Positions 48,001 through 60,985 of a stretch of 64,000 bases of DNA are shown piece after piece. The stretch covers positions 44,370,725 through 44,434,724 of the forward strand of contig CM063506.1 in NCBI GenBank assembly GCA_032207245.1, in the 5' to 3' direction. This DNA is from Pardosa pseudoannulata. Its lineage: Eukaryota; Arthropoda; Arachnida; Araneae; Lycosidae. Below the pieces are notes generated by a model, which ran no database searches, was not told where the DNA came from, and saw only the letters and a program-made list of their open reading frames with translations. How positions within the stretch are numbered: position 1 is the stretch's first letter; the number at the start of each line of letters is the position of its first letter. The position numbers and the translations under genes were made by a program.

Positions 48001-48238
48001 TCAATCGCATGCCAAATTCATATAGCGAAAACAGGCCATTTAGTAGCAATAACCTCTAGCCATATATACCTTGTAGCCCATTTTAATCCCCTTCTTCCAT
48101 CTAACCTCCTATTCCCTATTTATAGCCTCAAGAGCAAAATATTTTAAAATGAAAATTCAGTAGCAATTTGCCGTTTGTTTCATTTTAGTAGGTGCTTTAC
48201 GTATTTACGTACGCTATTTTGCTTTCATTGGTTTTGTA
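45050..48238. repeat. ~450-bp tandem repeat array with duplicated left flank
   Basis: Units start at TGATTCTCGATTTATAGCC near 45824, 46290, 46741 and 47188 (periods 466, 451, 447). Each carries TAGTAGG..TTTACGTATTTAC, TTTGCATTTATCAGTAAAAA, GTGCATTGTATTTGTATAT and GAGTTTTTTAAATAGCTTACA. The opening segment 45052-45550 (CACTTCTTGAATTTTCC, GAGAGTACAGGTAACTCGAG) is repeated at 47775-48235. A short frame (47447-47662 minus) recurs as 50485-50700 only because the repeats are copies. Confidence 0.9.
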
Positions 48239-48620
48239 TTTATGAGCAGGGTTGTATCGGTTTTAACCATGGGGTTTTAAATCAGTGGTTTTAACCGTCC
48301 TGGTCAATATCAGTTTTGACCAGTCTTCACCACTGAAATTTAATTTTCAATATATTAAATACTAGTTGAACATAATTTACTAGCAAATGATAAAGGCAAG
48401 TTACATTTGTTAAAAATGCCATAATACAAATAACACCAACAAAAAAACTAATGTAACATAACACCAAGATAGAAAAAAAATGTTTTTCTTACTTTTTTTA
48501 TACAAGCTGTTTTATATGTAATTTATGTTGAATTCAATAAACGGTTAAAAGTGACAAGTTTTGTAGTTTTGGCTCTAAATTTAAACTATTTCGTAATTTA
48601 TTTTGGATTACTCCAAACTT

Positions 48621-48794
48621 GCCGAACGATGGCCGAAAGGTTAGGGTGCTGGCCTTCGGAACCGGAGTTCGTGGGTTTGAATCGCATTATCGCATGGATG
48701 CTCGTAGCCATTCGGAATCAGCTTTAAGCAGTAGGTCCCGGTCTCATTAGCCCTCGTGTTGCAAAAAGTAGACCGTAGGGCTCCAAAACCAAAC
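48621..48794 (+). mobile_element. tRNA-derived SINE (family A) with 12-bp target duplication
   Basis: A 174-bp body between exact TACTCCAAACTT copies (48609-48620, 48795-48806). Box A GATGGCCGAAAGGTTAGGG is good; the B box is GGGTTTGAATCGC. The hAT-internal duplicate near 49858-49925 shows the same flanking sequence joined without the SINE. Confidence 0.95.
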
Positions 48795-48932
48795 TACTCC
48801 AAACTTTGAAAATAATCTTTCTATAGCTGGCACAACAGTTCATTAGATGTATTGTAAAATAAACAAATTTTATGTTAATGCCTTTAACCATCTTCATTAC
48901 TGCCCACCAGACATCAGGTGCAAGTGTATCTC

Positions 48933-49796
48933 TTACACTTTCAGAAAAGAAGGATTCGAGATATATAGTGAAGATTCTGCTTTAAATGCAATCACAACAG
49001 GAAGAAAGGTAAGATCAATATTATGCAACCATTGCCTTGCTATTTCCTGCTTCTCTTCATCAATACCTTTACCCATGTAGACAGGATTCAGCATATGTGC
49101 CAGAAAATGAACTGAGGGTATATTTTCATTAAATCGAGACTGTATCACATCAGAATAAGCTTCAATTTTACAACTGCATGTGAATGGTTCATTTTTAAAT
49201 GCAATCACAAGGGGCAAAAAGGTAGGATCAATATTATCATACAACCATTGCCTTGCTATTTCCTGCTTCTCTTCATCAATACCTTTACCCATGTAGACAG
49301 GATTCAGCATATGTGCCAGAAAATGAACTGAGGGTACATTTTCATTAAATCGAGACTGTATCACATCAGAATAAGCTTCAATTTTACAACTGCATGTGAA
49401 TGGTTCATTTTTAAATGCAATCACAAGGGGCAAAAAGGTAGGATCAATATTATCATACAACCATTGCCTTGCTATTTCCTGCTTCTCTTCATCAATACCT
49501 TTACCCATGTAGACAGGATTCAGCATATGTGCCAGAAAATGAACTGAGGGTACATTTTCATTAAATCGAGACTGTATCACATCAGAATAAGCTTCAATTT
49601 TACAACTGCATGTGAATGGTTCATTTTTAAATGCAATCACAAGGGGCAAAAAGGTAGGATCAATATTATCATACAACCATTGCCTTGCTATTTCCTGCTT
49701 CTCTTCATCAATACCTTTACCCATGTAGACAGGATTCAACATATGTGCCAGAAAATGAACTGAGGGTACATTTTCATTAAATCGAGACTGTAACAC
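48933..49796 (-). pseudogene. Tandemly amplified hAT transposase fragment
   Basis: A 287-codon minus-strand frame made of nearly four copies of a 72-residue unit (216 bp; plus-strand repeats mark at 49181, 49397, 49613). Each unit contains SRFNENVPSVHFLAHMLNP, VYMGKGIDEEKQEIARQWL and a TCSCKIEAYSDVIQ end. The AHMLNPVYMGKG stretch fits the region before the C-terminal dimerisation part of hAT transposases, just after which a final catalytic Glu would normally lie. Units 1-3 are almost identical; the last has a one-residue deletion and a diverged end (IAFKAESSLYISNPSFLKV). No catalytic domain or zinc finger is in the frame. The unit length, a multiple of three, keeps it open, so openness alone does not show selection. 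Confidence 0.85.
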
Positions 49797-50381
49797 ATCA
49801 GAATAAGCTCAATTTTACAATTTAATGTGACAGATTCATTTTTAAAATTCAAGTTTTTCTAAATTTAAACGATTTCGTAATTTATTTTCGATTACACAAA
49901 ACTTTGAAAATAATCTTTCTATAGATAAAGAGATGGCAGAACAGTTCATTAGATGTATTGTAAAATCAACACATTTTATTTTAATGCCTTTAACCTTCTT
50001 CATTGCTGCCCACCAGACACCAGGTCCAAATGTGGTCCAAGTTCTAACTAGATTACATTTTTACAATTGCATGTGCATGGTTCATTTTTAAAATTTAAAC
50101 ATTTTTGTATACTGTATAAGCATGTTAAATCTCATGAACTTGTTAGTGTAATATTTTGTTTAACTGCACTACTATTTTTATTGCTTATTAAAAGTCACTT
50201 CTAATTACAAAAGATATATATTGAAATTAAGACCATTTAAAACTATTTTAAACCATTCTGACCACTTCTCACCATTTTTGACCATTTTTGACCAGTTTTC
50301 GACGGTTAAAACTATTTTTATCCAGTCTCTTGGTCAAAATCAGTTTTGACCGGTCAAAATTACAACCCTATTTTTTATCAG

Positions 50382-50775
50382 TAAAAATAATATTCTTATT
50401 TCTCTTTTGTGAGTAGTCAAAACAGTTAAATTAGTCAATAGAAAAAATATTTATGCTATGCATTTGTATATAACTATTTGAATTTCAAAATTCGAATTGT
50501 AAATCAAGAACATAAAAAATTACAAAATAATCATTTATGAATATTTCTGTTGTCACTTGTGTTAGTCTAGTTGTTTCATAAATACCTAGATTGAACATGT
50601 TTTTAGGAGTTTTTTTTAAATAGCTTAGATGTATTATTATACGATCTTTTGTGGAGTTGGCATTATTTCGAAAGCAGTCGTGATTTGAATAAAATTTCAT
50701 CAGAACAACGAAATGGATGTAACGAAATGAAACTCCGTTGCCTTTGTGTGTGTAAAACCCTGAAAAGCTAATATC
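50382..50775. repeat. Continuation of the ~450-bp repeat after the hAT element
   Basis: It resumes with ATCAGTAAAAATAATATTC and runs through the shared end CGAAAGCAGTCGTGATTTG and ACGAAATGGATGTAACG, the same terminus found at 47635-47735. Confidence 0.88.
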
Positions 50776-51559
50776 CCACCGAAATCTTTCTTGGAATGGT
50801 CACAATAGCCTAATCGAATTAAATTAGCATCAGAATTCGCCAAGCAATCCTTGGGCGTACAACAAACCCGTTCGTAATTATCGCGTCGAAGAACAGGGGC
50901 TTTAGGGCCCCGTTGCACAACACAAATAACTCTTCTTATTAAATTTAATGCCAGCGATCCCCCGTATTACGGTTCTAACTTATTGTGGTCTTATTATATC
51001 ATTACATTGACATAACATAATACCATTAAAGAATCACTCCCTAATTACAAATCCTCTCTGTCCGAAGATTACATATATATTATCTATTCAAGCTACATCT
51101 AACATGAGACCTGCGAGAAATTATTTAAGCAGACTTTAATATTTCGGAATAAATATTGCCTCTGCTGATATTAACATATGGTTATAGCTCCCTCTGGTTT
51201 AGCTTTGAACATTAATTTGCGAATCATGGCTAACAGGCGAATAAATAATGGACACACTGGGTGAATCCGCATTTTGAGGACCGTTAATTAAGTCATTCAA
51301 TTTTGTCGTTGGCGAATTCGGGAGTACAGAAAATTCTTAATTATAAATATTTATCACACTCTCTTATACGGCTTAATTGGATAAGAAGAGTTTTATTGTG
51401 ATAGAGCTATCTGTCTTAGCGAATCATGCCTCGACGTTGCCAAAATGAAAAGCCGACTTTAATGAAAAGGGATTACGATAGTTTTCAATTTAAATTTATG
51501 AAAGTTGCCACTGGAAAAGCTTAATGTATGCGCCACGGCATATTAAATGGAAATTATTT
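50776..51559. other. Unique segment, no gene recognised
   Basis: Slightly less AT-rich at 50776-50940 (GCAATCCTTGGGCGTACAAC, GGGGCTTTAGGGCCCCG). The 72-codon minus frame 50700-50918 has no recognised domain. The remainder is spacer before the satellite. Confidence 0.4.
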
Positions 51560-53118
51560 TTGAAATAATAACTATAGTTATTGGAGAGGAGAATAAGAAA
51601 TTTAATGAAAGAATTATTTTACGTAGCTGTTGTATATTATTCCTTGCAATTCAAAATGTCTAATGTAAGCCCGATTCATAATTGTACTATAATTTTAGCG
51701 GGAGGATGTTCATTACAACGCGTTTTAATATATTATTAATTTATAATTATCAAACTCTATACAATTAAAATATGACTAATTCAATGAAATCGTAACTTAT
51801 AATCTAGATACTTTTTAATTATAATTTTTGACATTTTTTAAATTTTAAAATTATTCTTGAATTTTAAACAAGTATGAATATAACTATAAAATAAATAATA
51901 ATAACTGTAGTTATTAGAAAGGAGAATATGAAATTTAATGAAAGAATTATTTTACGTAGCTGTTATATATTATTCCTTGCTATTCAAAATGTCTAATGTA
52001 AGCCCGATTCATAACTGTACAATTATTTTAGCGGGACGTTGTACATTAAGACGCATTTTAATAAATTATTAGTTTATAATTATCAAACTCTGTACAGATA
52101 TAAATTGTAATATGTGTAATTCAATGAAATTGAAAATTATAATCGAGATATTTTTAATTATAGTTTTTGACATTATTTAATTTTTAAAATGATGCTTACA
52201 TTTTTTATTTTCAGATTTGTCCTTCCAAGTAATAGCTATCAATATAACTATAAATAAAATAATAATAGCTGAAGGACGTTCATTACAACGCGTTTTCATA
52301 AATTATTAATTTACATTTATCAAAATTTGTGAAGATATAAATTGAAATATTATCAATGAAATCGAAAATTCTCATCCAGATTTTTTTTTAATTATATCTT
52401 TGAGATATTGTTATTTTAAAGTAATGCTTGCTAAGCATTAGCTAATAATTTTAGCGGATGGATATACAATACAAGATGTTTTCATAAATTATTAATTTAT
52501 AAATATCAAAATTCGTGCAGATATAAATTGTCTAATTAATATCTGCAAATTGACTAATATAATGTGACTAATTCAGTGAAATTGCAAATTATAATCCAGG
52601 TATTTTTTAATTATAGTTTGACATTTTTTTTTTTTTTGAAATAATGCTTAAATTTTAATTTTCAGTTTTGTCCTTCCAAGTAATATCTATGAATATAACT
52701 ATAAAATAAATAATAATAACTATAGTTATTAGATTGCAGAACAAGAAATTTAATGAAAAAATTATTTTACGTAGCTGTTATATATTATTTCCTACAATTA
52801 AAATTTTTAATGTAAGCTCGATTCATAATTGTATAATAATTTTAGCTGGGGATGTTCATTAAATCGAGTTTTAATATATAATTAATTTATAATTATCAAA
52901 CTCTACACAATTGAAATATGACTAATAATGAAATCGTAAATTAAAATCAAGATATTTTTTAATAATAATTTTTGACTTTTTTTTAAAATTTAAAACAAGT
53001 AATAGCTATGAATATAACTATAAAATAAAAAATACAACTGTAGTTATCAGAAAGTAGAATAAGAAATTTAATAAAAGAATTATTTTACGTAGTTGTTATA
53101 TATTATTCTTTGCAATTA

Positions 53119-53156
<38 letters not shown>

Positions 53157-56100
53157 TTTATATATTAATTTATATATTATTATTAATTTATTAATAATTT
53201 TATATATTGTATAATAATTTTAGCTCAGGATATACAAAACAACATGTTTTCATAAATTATTAATTCATAATTATCAAAATTTGTGCAGATATAAATTGAA
53301 ATATGACGAAATCAAGGAAATCGAAAATTATGATCCAGATATTTTTTAAATTATAATTTTTGACATTTTTTTATTTTCAAAGTAAAGTTTACATTTTAAG
53401 TTCCAGTTTTGTCCTTCCAAGTAATGGCTATTAATATAACTATAAATTAAATAATAATAAATATAGTTATTGGAAAGGAGAATAAGAAATTTAGTGAAAG
53501 AATTATTTTACGTAAGTGTTATATATTATTCCTTGCAATTCAAAATATCTAATGTTAGCCCGATTCATAATTGTAGAATAATTTTAGTGGGAGGATGTTC
53601 CTTACAACGCGTTTTAATATATCATTAATTTATAATTATCAAACTCTGTACAGATATACATTGAAATATGACTAATTCAATGAAATCCAAAATTATAATC
53701 CAGATATTTTTTAATTATAATCCAGATATCTTTTAAATTATAATTTTTGACATTTTTATTTTTAAAATAATGTTTGTACATTAATTTTCAGTTTTGAACT
53801 TCCAAGTAATAACTATGAATATAGCAATAAAATAAATAATAACTGTAGTTATTAAAAAGGACAATAAGTGATTTAGTGAAAGAATTAATTTACGTAGCTG
53901 TTATATATTACTCCTTGCTATTCAAAATGTCTAATGTAAGCCCGATTCATAATTGTAGAATAATTTTAGTGGGAGGATGTTCATTACAATTCGTTTTAAT
54001 ATAGTATTAATTTATAATTATCAAACTCTATACAGATATAAGTTGAAATACGGACTAAATCAATGAAAATGAAAATTATAATCCGGATATAATTTTTATT
54101 ATAGTTTTTTGCATTTTTTTCAAAATAATGCTAAATAAGGCTGATAATATTTTTAATTTTGTTCTCCCAAGGAATAGCTCTTAATATAACTATAAATTAA
54201 ATAATAATAACTATAGTTATTAGAAAGGAGAATAAGAAATTTAATGAAAGACTTAGTTTACGTAGCTGTTATATATTATTTCTTGCAATTCAAAATGTCT
54301 AATGTAAGTCCAATTAATAATTGTATAATAATTTTAGCTCAGGATATACAAAACAACATATTTTCATAAATTATTAATTCATAATTATCAAAATTTGTGC
54401 AGATATAAATTGAAATATGACGAAATCAAGGAAATCGAAAATTATGATCCAGATATTTTTTAAATTATAATTTTTGACATTTTTTTATTTTCAAAGTAAA
54501 GTTTACATTTTAAGTTCCAGTTTTGTCCTTCCAAGTAATGGCTATTAATATAACTATAAATTAAATAATAATAAATATAGTTATTGGAAAGGAGAATAAA
54601 AAATTAAATGAAAGAATTAGTTTACGTAGCTGATATATATTAATTTCTGCAATTCAAAATATCCAATGTAAGCCCTATTAATAATTGTAGAATACTTTTA
54701 GCGGGAGGATGTTCATTACAACGTGTTTTAATATATTATTAATTTATAATTATCAAAATTTGTTCAGATAAAAATTAAAAGGTTACTAAATCAATGAAAT
54801 TGAAAATTTTAGTTTTAATATTTTTTATTATAGTTTTTAACATTTTTTTATTATTGAAATAAAGCTTACATTTTATATTTCTATTTTGCTATCCCAAGTA
54901 ATAGCTATCAATATAACTATAAATAAAATAATAATAACTATAGTTATTAGAAAGGAGAATCAGAAATTTAATGAAAAAATTATTCTACGTTGCTGTTGTA
55001 TATTATTCCTTGCAATTCAAATTGTCTAATGTAAGACCGATTCATAATTGTACAATAATTTTAGTGCGAGACTGTTCATTACAGCGCGTTTTAATATATT
55101 ATTAATCTATAATTATCAAACTCTGTTCATATATAAATTGAAATATGACTAATTAATTGAAATCGAAAACTATAATACAGATATTTTTTAATTATAAATT
55201 TTTACATTTTTTTTATTTTAAACAAGTAATAGCTATTAATATAACTATAAAATAAATTAAAATAACTGTAGTTATTAGAAAGGAGAATAAGAAATTTAAT
55301 GAAAGAATTAGTTTACGTATCTGTTATCAATTATTTCCTGCATTTCAAGATGTCTAATGTAAGCTCGAATAATATTTGTATAATAAATTTCCTTGGAGGA
55401 TGTACAATACAAGTTTTCATACATTATTAATTTATAATTAAGGAAATTTGTGCAGATGTAAATTGAAATATGACTAAATCAGTGAAATTGAAAATTATAA
55501 TCCGGATATATTTTTAATTATAGTTTTTTTGCATTTTTTTATTTAAAAATAATGCTAAATAATGCCTTTTAATTTTCATTTTTTCCCCAAGGAATTCCTT
55601 AATATAATGTAATTAAATAATAATAACTTTAGTTATTAGAAAGGAGAACAATATAGAATTTAATGAAAGAATTAGTTTAAAGTAGCTGTTATATATTATT
55701 TCTTGCAATTCAAAATTGTCTAATATAAGTCCGATTAATACTTGTAGAATAATTTTAGCTCAGGATATACATTAAACAATCTGTTTTCATAAATTATTAG
55801 TTTCATAATTATCAAAATTTGTGCGGATATAAATTGAAATATGACGTAATTCAATGAAATCGAAAATTGTAATCGAGATATTTTTAATTATAGTTTTTGA
55901 CATTATTTAATTTTTAAAATGATGCTTACATTTTTTATTTTCAGATTTGTCCTTCCAAGTAATAGCTATCAATATAACTATAAATAAAATAATAATAACT
56001 ATAGTTATTAGAAAGGAGAATAAGAAATTTAATGAAAGAATTAGTTTACGTAGCTGATATATATTAATTTCTGCAATTCAAAATATCCAATGTAAGCCCT

Positions 56101-58565
56101 ATTAATAATTGTACAATAATTTTAGCGGGAGGATGTTCATTACAACACGTTTTAATATATTATTAATTTATAATTATCAAACTCTACACAATTAAAATAT
56201 GACTAATTCAATAAAATCGTAACTTATAATCAAGATATTTTTTTAATTAAAATTTTTGACTTTTTTTGTATTTTAAACAAGTAATATCTATGAATATAAC
56301 TATAAAATAAATAATAATAACTATAGTTATTAGAAAGGAGAATAAGAAATTTAATGAAAGAATTATTTTACGTAGCTGTTATATATTATTCCTTGCAATT
56401 CAAAATGTCTAATGTAAGCCCCATTCATAATTGTATAATAATTTTAGTGGTAGGATGTTCATTACAACGCGTTTTAATATATTATTAATTTATAATTACC
56501 AAACTCTGTACATATATAAATTGAACTATGACTAATTCAATAAGATCGAATATTATAATCCAGATATTTTTAAATTATTATTTTTGACATTTTTTATGTT
56601 TAAAATAATCCTTTCATTTTAATTTTCAGTTTTTTCCTTCCAAGTAATAGTTATTAATATAACTATAAAATAAATTAAAATAACTGTAGTTATTAGAAAG
56701 GAGAATAAGAAATTTAATGAAAGAATTAGTTTACGTATCTGTTATCAATTATTTCCTGCATTTCAAGATGTCTAATGTAAGCTCGAATAATATTTGTATA
56801 ATAAATTTCCTTGGAGGATGTACAATACAAGTTTTCATAAATTATTAATTTATAATTATCAAACTCTGTACAGATATAAATTGTAATATGTGTAATTCAA
56901 TGAAATTGAAAATTATAATCGAGATATTTTTAATTATAGTTTTTGACATTATTTAATTTTTAAAATGATGCTTACATTTTTTATTTTCAGATTTGTCCTT
57001 CCAAGTAATAGCTATCAATATAACTATAAATAAAATAATAATAACTATAGTTATTAGAAAGGAGAATAAGAAATTTAATGAAAGAATTATTTGACGTAGT
57101 TGTTATATCTTATTTCCTGCAATTCAATATGTCTAATATAAGCCCTATTAAAAATTGTACAATAATTTTAGCGGAAGTATGTTCATTATAACGCATTTTA
57201 ATATATTAAGCCCGATTCATAATTGTATAATAATTAATTTATCTTGATGGTATACATTGCAGTTTTAATAAATTAATAATTTAAAATTATAAAACTTTGT
57301 ACACATATAAAATGAAATGTGACTAAATGAACGAGATTAATTATTTTAAATCGAATAATTTTTTTTATTTTCAGTTTTTGACCTCTTTTGTTCATTTTTA
57401 AATTAATACTTACATTTTTATTTTCAATTTTATTCTCGTAAATAATAATAATAATATATGTAACCATAAATTAAATAATAACTAAATTTATTAGAGAGGA
57501 GAATAAGAAATTTAATGAAAGAATTATTTATGTATTGTACTATTATCTAAAATTCAAGCTGTCAAACATAAGCCCTATTTCTAATTGTACAATAATTTCA
57601 GAGGGACAGTGGGCATTACAAAGTGTTTTCTTAAATTATTAGATATAAATAAGGATACTTTATACGCATATAACAATAAATATAACAGCATCAATGACAA
57701 TAAAAGTTTTAAATCAGATTTTTTTTTTAAATTTCAGTGTTTTTGACATATTTTGTTAAATTTAAAATAGCATTTACATTTTAATTTTCTATTTTATTCT
57801 TCCGATTTTGTCTTACTGCTTGAAAAAAAGCCTTGAAATAATTTTTTAATAACTTTGTTGATAAAATGAATGGATTATTAGCAGGAGATATTTTTATGCA
57901 AGTAAGTTGAATTTACGTGAAAAAATTGGAAAATTTCTGATTTAATTTGATTTTTAATTAGACAGGTAATATAAATCCATACTTAAAATATATACATTAA
58001 TTTAATCTATTGTATACTAGTCACTTCGCATCCACCCTTTGGTTTAGGAATACACAATTAATGACGTTATATGGTATTTTGAAAATACTATTTTAATCTT
58101 AAATAAATAATAACGTTATTAAAGGGCTATATTCGGCTATATTTAATGATTTATCTTCGTACTTTCCAAATAAATGAAAATAAAATTTATTTAATAGAAC
58201 GCAAAGCAAAAATTATTTAAAGATTTCATTTTTGAATTATAGCTATAGTTTTGAAAACAATATTTCACGTAGGTACCTTATACAATTTTTCTAATTCGCA
58301 ATATCGAACGTGAACCCAATTTGTTATTGTACCTAAATGTAATGAGATTTTACTGTACTAGTTTAAAATAATTTTGATAATCATTTGAAAAATTACACTT
58401 AACCTTAGGGATGCAAGTAAAATTTATTTAATGGAACGGAAATATTTAATGAAATGTTTTTAAAATTATAACTTTAGTTATAAAACCAACATTTTACGTA
58501 TGCTTTATATAGAATTCATCCTAATTCGTATAGTCAAATATAAAACCAATTTTTTACTGTTGCAG
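51560..58565. repeat. Satellite B, ~365-bp monomers (about 17 copies)
   Basis: Head-to-tail units marked by AAGGAGAATAAGAAATTTA at about 51582, 51918, 52730, 53050, 53475, 53850, 54225, 54590, 54950, 55275, 55640, 56015, 56335, 56697, 57058 and 57495 (spacing mostly 320-375 bp). Each has the palindrome AATAACTATAGTTATT or a one-base variant (for example 52715-52730), then TTTACGTAGCTGTTATATATT, AAAATGTCTAATGTAAGCCC and TTTTGTCCTTCCAAGTAATA. From 57640 to 58565 the monomers are strongly diverged. 53126-53150 holds a short AT microsatellite. No coding potential. Confidence 0.93.
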
Positions 58566-58570
58566 CTGAA

Positions 58571-59854
58571 TCTGTTATATAATAATAGCCTAAGTTATCT
58601 GTCCGTCTATCCTCAAATTTAGGAAGCGGTTGGACCTGGAATGGATAGAGGCATCCATATTCGATTCTTCATGAGCTAGGATTAGCAAAATTGAAAGCAA
58701 ATCTTTAAAACTTTTAAAACACGCCTTCCCCCTTTTTCGAGGGTTTAATGCCATTATTTCATTCAGTATTTTCCCTGGTTAAGAACAGGCGCTGATTAAA
58801 TTTATCAATTTATCACATTAGAAGTAGAAGAAAATAACATTTTTTTTTCTAGCATTATGACGTCATTACTTTAATCATCTCATTTAATCATTTCTTATTT
58901 TAAATTATTTAAATATCGTCTGCATTATTTTCACATGTTTTATCACGGAACTTAGTATTTTATCCTTAGTATCTTAGTATCTTAGTAGTTTATCTTCTCC
59001 TAGACTATCAATCCGATTCTAAAATGAAATAATAATATTCTTCATATGACAGCGAAAAATGCTGTCGTATTTAAAATTTTCAAAATTTATTCCTTCTCCC
59101 TTTTCCAGCGTTTATTGTCATTATTTCAAGCCCTATTTTCCCGGTTAAGAGCAGTCAATGAAATTTATCAATTTATCAATTTTAAATAGGTAAAAATTAC
59201 ATTTTTTCTAGCATTATGACGTCATTCCTTTAACTATCTCATTTAATCATTTCTTATTTTAAATTACTTAAATATCCTCTGTGTTATTTTTATAAGTTTT
59301 ATCATTGAACTTAGATGTTACGTAAATAATTTTCTTTTATATTTGGCTTAAATAATAGATTAGGTACATATGCGATATTTTAAAATTTAATCATCAGTTA
59401 TTTTTTGTTGCAATGAAAATTTTATCACTGGTATTAACAACAAATTCATTTCATAAAAGTGTGGGAGTCAGTTTCACAGACTAATAAATATCTAGCTTTT
59501 AAGTTATATATCTTTGAAAACTAAAATATTTGTTCGTTTGTAAGTTTATTTTTTAAACATAATCACAAGGTTTACAATTGATTCGCTAAATTTTGGACAT
59601 CATTCAATATATACCGCCAAATAATCACTGCCAATATTAAAATCTCTGCTGTCTGTCCTATCACGGAATATGAAGAGATAAATTAATATTGGCAACTAAC
59701 ATGCGGTCAGTAAAGATAAACAAATTATTAAGCGTGTACCAGATAATCCTCAGGCAAAAAACAAACCATTTTTTTACCTGCCTCATAGGGTTCTTTACAA
59801 TTCTGGAAAATTAAAAATTTTAATGATCCCGTCATATGACGGGCTATATGCTAG
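58571..59854 (+). mobile_element. Nonautonomous Helitron-like element 3 (1.28 kb)
   Basis: 5' TCTGTTATATAATAATAGCC after A (58570). The 3' hairpin CCCGTCATATGACGGG (59828-59843), then TATATG and CTAG (59851-59854) before T. The flanks GCAGCTGAA and TTTAACAAGATTAG join to the uninterrupted satellite C sequence GCAGCTGAATTTACAATATT at 60090 and later units: insertion between A and T without target duplication, the Helitron hallmark. The interior carries a partial repetition of its 5' half as in the 43037 copy. Confidence 0.9.
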
Positions 59855-60985
59855 TTTAACAAGATTAGTTTAAAGCAATTTTGATAACCCTTTTAAAAGT
59901 TAAAATTTACGTCAGGAACTAAAATAAAAAATTAAATAAAAGAAATATTTGAGTAGTTTTACTCTACTCAGTGATCTTTACTTTAAAATTGAGTAGTTTT
60001 AACCTACTCTTTAGTAGTATTCTCACAATTCAAATTCTTACTTCATCCGAATTCGTATAGTTAAACATGAAACCAATTTTTTACTGTTGCAGCTGAATTT
60101 ACAATATTAGATTAAAGCAATTTTGGTAATTATTTTAAAAATATAAATTTAAATCAGGAACTAAAAAAGTTAAATAAAAAAAAAGTTTGAGTAGTTTTAC
60201 TCTACTTAGTGATCTTTACATTAAAATTGAGTAGTTTTAACCTACTCTTTAGTCGTATACTCAAGATTTAAATTCTTACTTCATCCGAATTCGTATAGTT
60301 AAACATGAAACCAATTTTTTACTATTGTAGCTGAATTTACATTATTAGATTAAAGCAATTTTGGTAAACATTTTAAAAATTTAAATTTAAATCAGGAACT
60401 AAAAAAGTTAAATAAAAAAATTGAATAGTTTTACTCTACTTAGTGATCTTTACGTTAAAATTGAGTAGTTTTAACCTACTCATTAGTCGTATACTCAAGA
60501 TTTAAATTCTTATTGTATCCGAATTCGTATAGTTAAATATGAAAACAATTTTTTACTGTTGTAGCTGAATTTACAATATTAGATTAAATCAATTTTGATA
60601 ATCATTTTAAATATTTAAATTTAAATCAGGATCTAAAAAAGTTAAATAAAAAAATTGAGTAGTTTTACTCTATTTAGTGATCTTTACGTTAAAATTGAGT
60701 AGTTTTAACCTACTATTTAATAGTATACTCACGATTCAAATTCTTACTTCATCCGAATTCGTATAGTTAAATATGAAACCAATTTTTTACTGTTGTAGCT
60801 GAATTTACAATATTAGATTAAAGCAATTTTGGTAATAATTTTAAATATTTTAAATTTAAATCAGGAACTAAAAAAGTTAAATAAAGAAAAATTTGAGTAG
60901 TTTTACTCTACTTAGTGATCTTTACGTTAAAATTGAGTAGTTTTAACCTACTCCTTAGTAATATACTCACTATTTAAATTCTTAC
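59855..60985. repeat. Satellite C, ~239-bp monomers (five)
   Basis: Units are marked by GAGTAGTTTTAACCTACTC near 59992, 60231, 60470, 60697 and 60935, each preceded by a second, near-palindromic GAGTAGTTTTACTCTACTY. Other constants: GAATTCGTATAGTTAAAYATG, ACCAATTTTTTACTGTTG and AGGAACTAAAAAAGTTAAAT. The bases just before the Helitron (about 58530-58570) are the front of the first unit. The monomer resembles diverged satellite B units (GTCAAATATAAAACCAATT). Confidence 0.93.

Larger units (their letters stand above)
48247..50370 (-). mobile_element. hAT-like transposon, rearranged (2.1 kb)
   Basis: It interrupts a 450-bp repeat unit at the TTTATCAG of GCATTTATCAGTAAAA; TTTATGAG precedes and TTTATCAG follows (8 bp, one mismatch, with three extra T on the right). 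The terminal CAGGGTTGTA and, reversed, (T)AGGGTTGTAA are followed by subterminal GGTTTTAACC / GACCGGTCAAAA motifs typical of hAT ends. Inside are a SINE, a tandemly amplified transposase fragment on the minus strand, and a ~1.27-kb-spaced internal duplication (48590-48930 against 49850-50030). It cannot encode a whole transposase. Confidence 0.83.

Noticed and set aside
57273..57467. 64-codon minus frame in satellite B
   Set aside because: Present in only one diverged monomer; Lys/Ile/Asn-rich as expected from AT-rich DNA.
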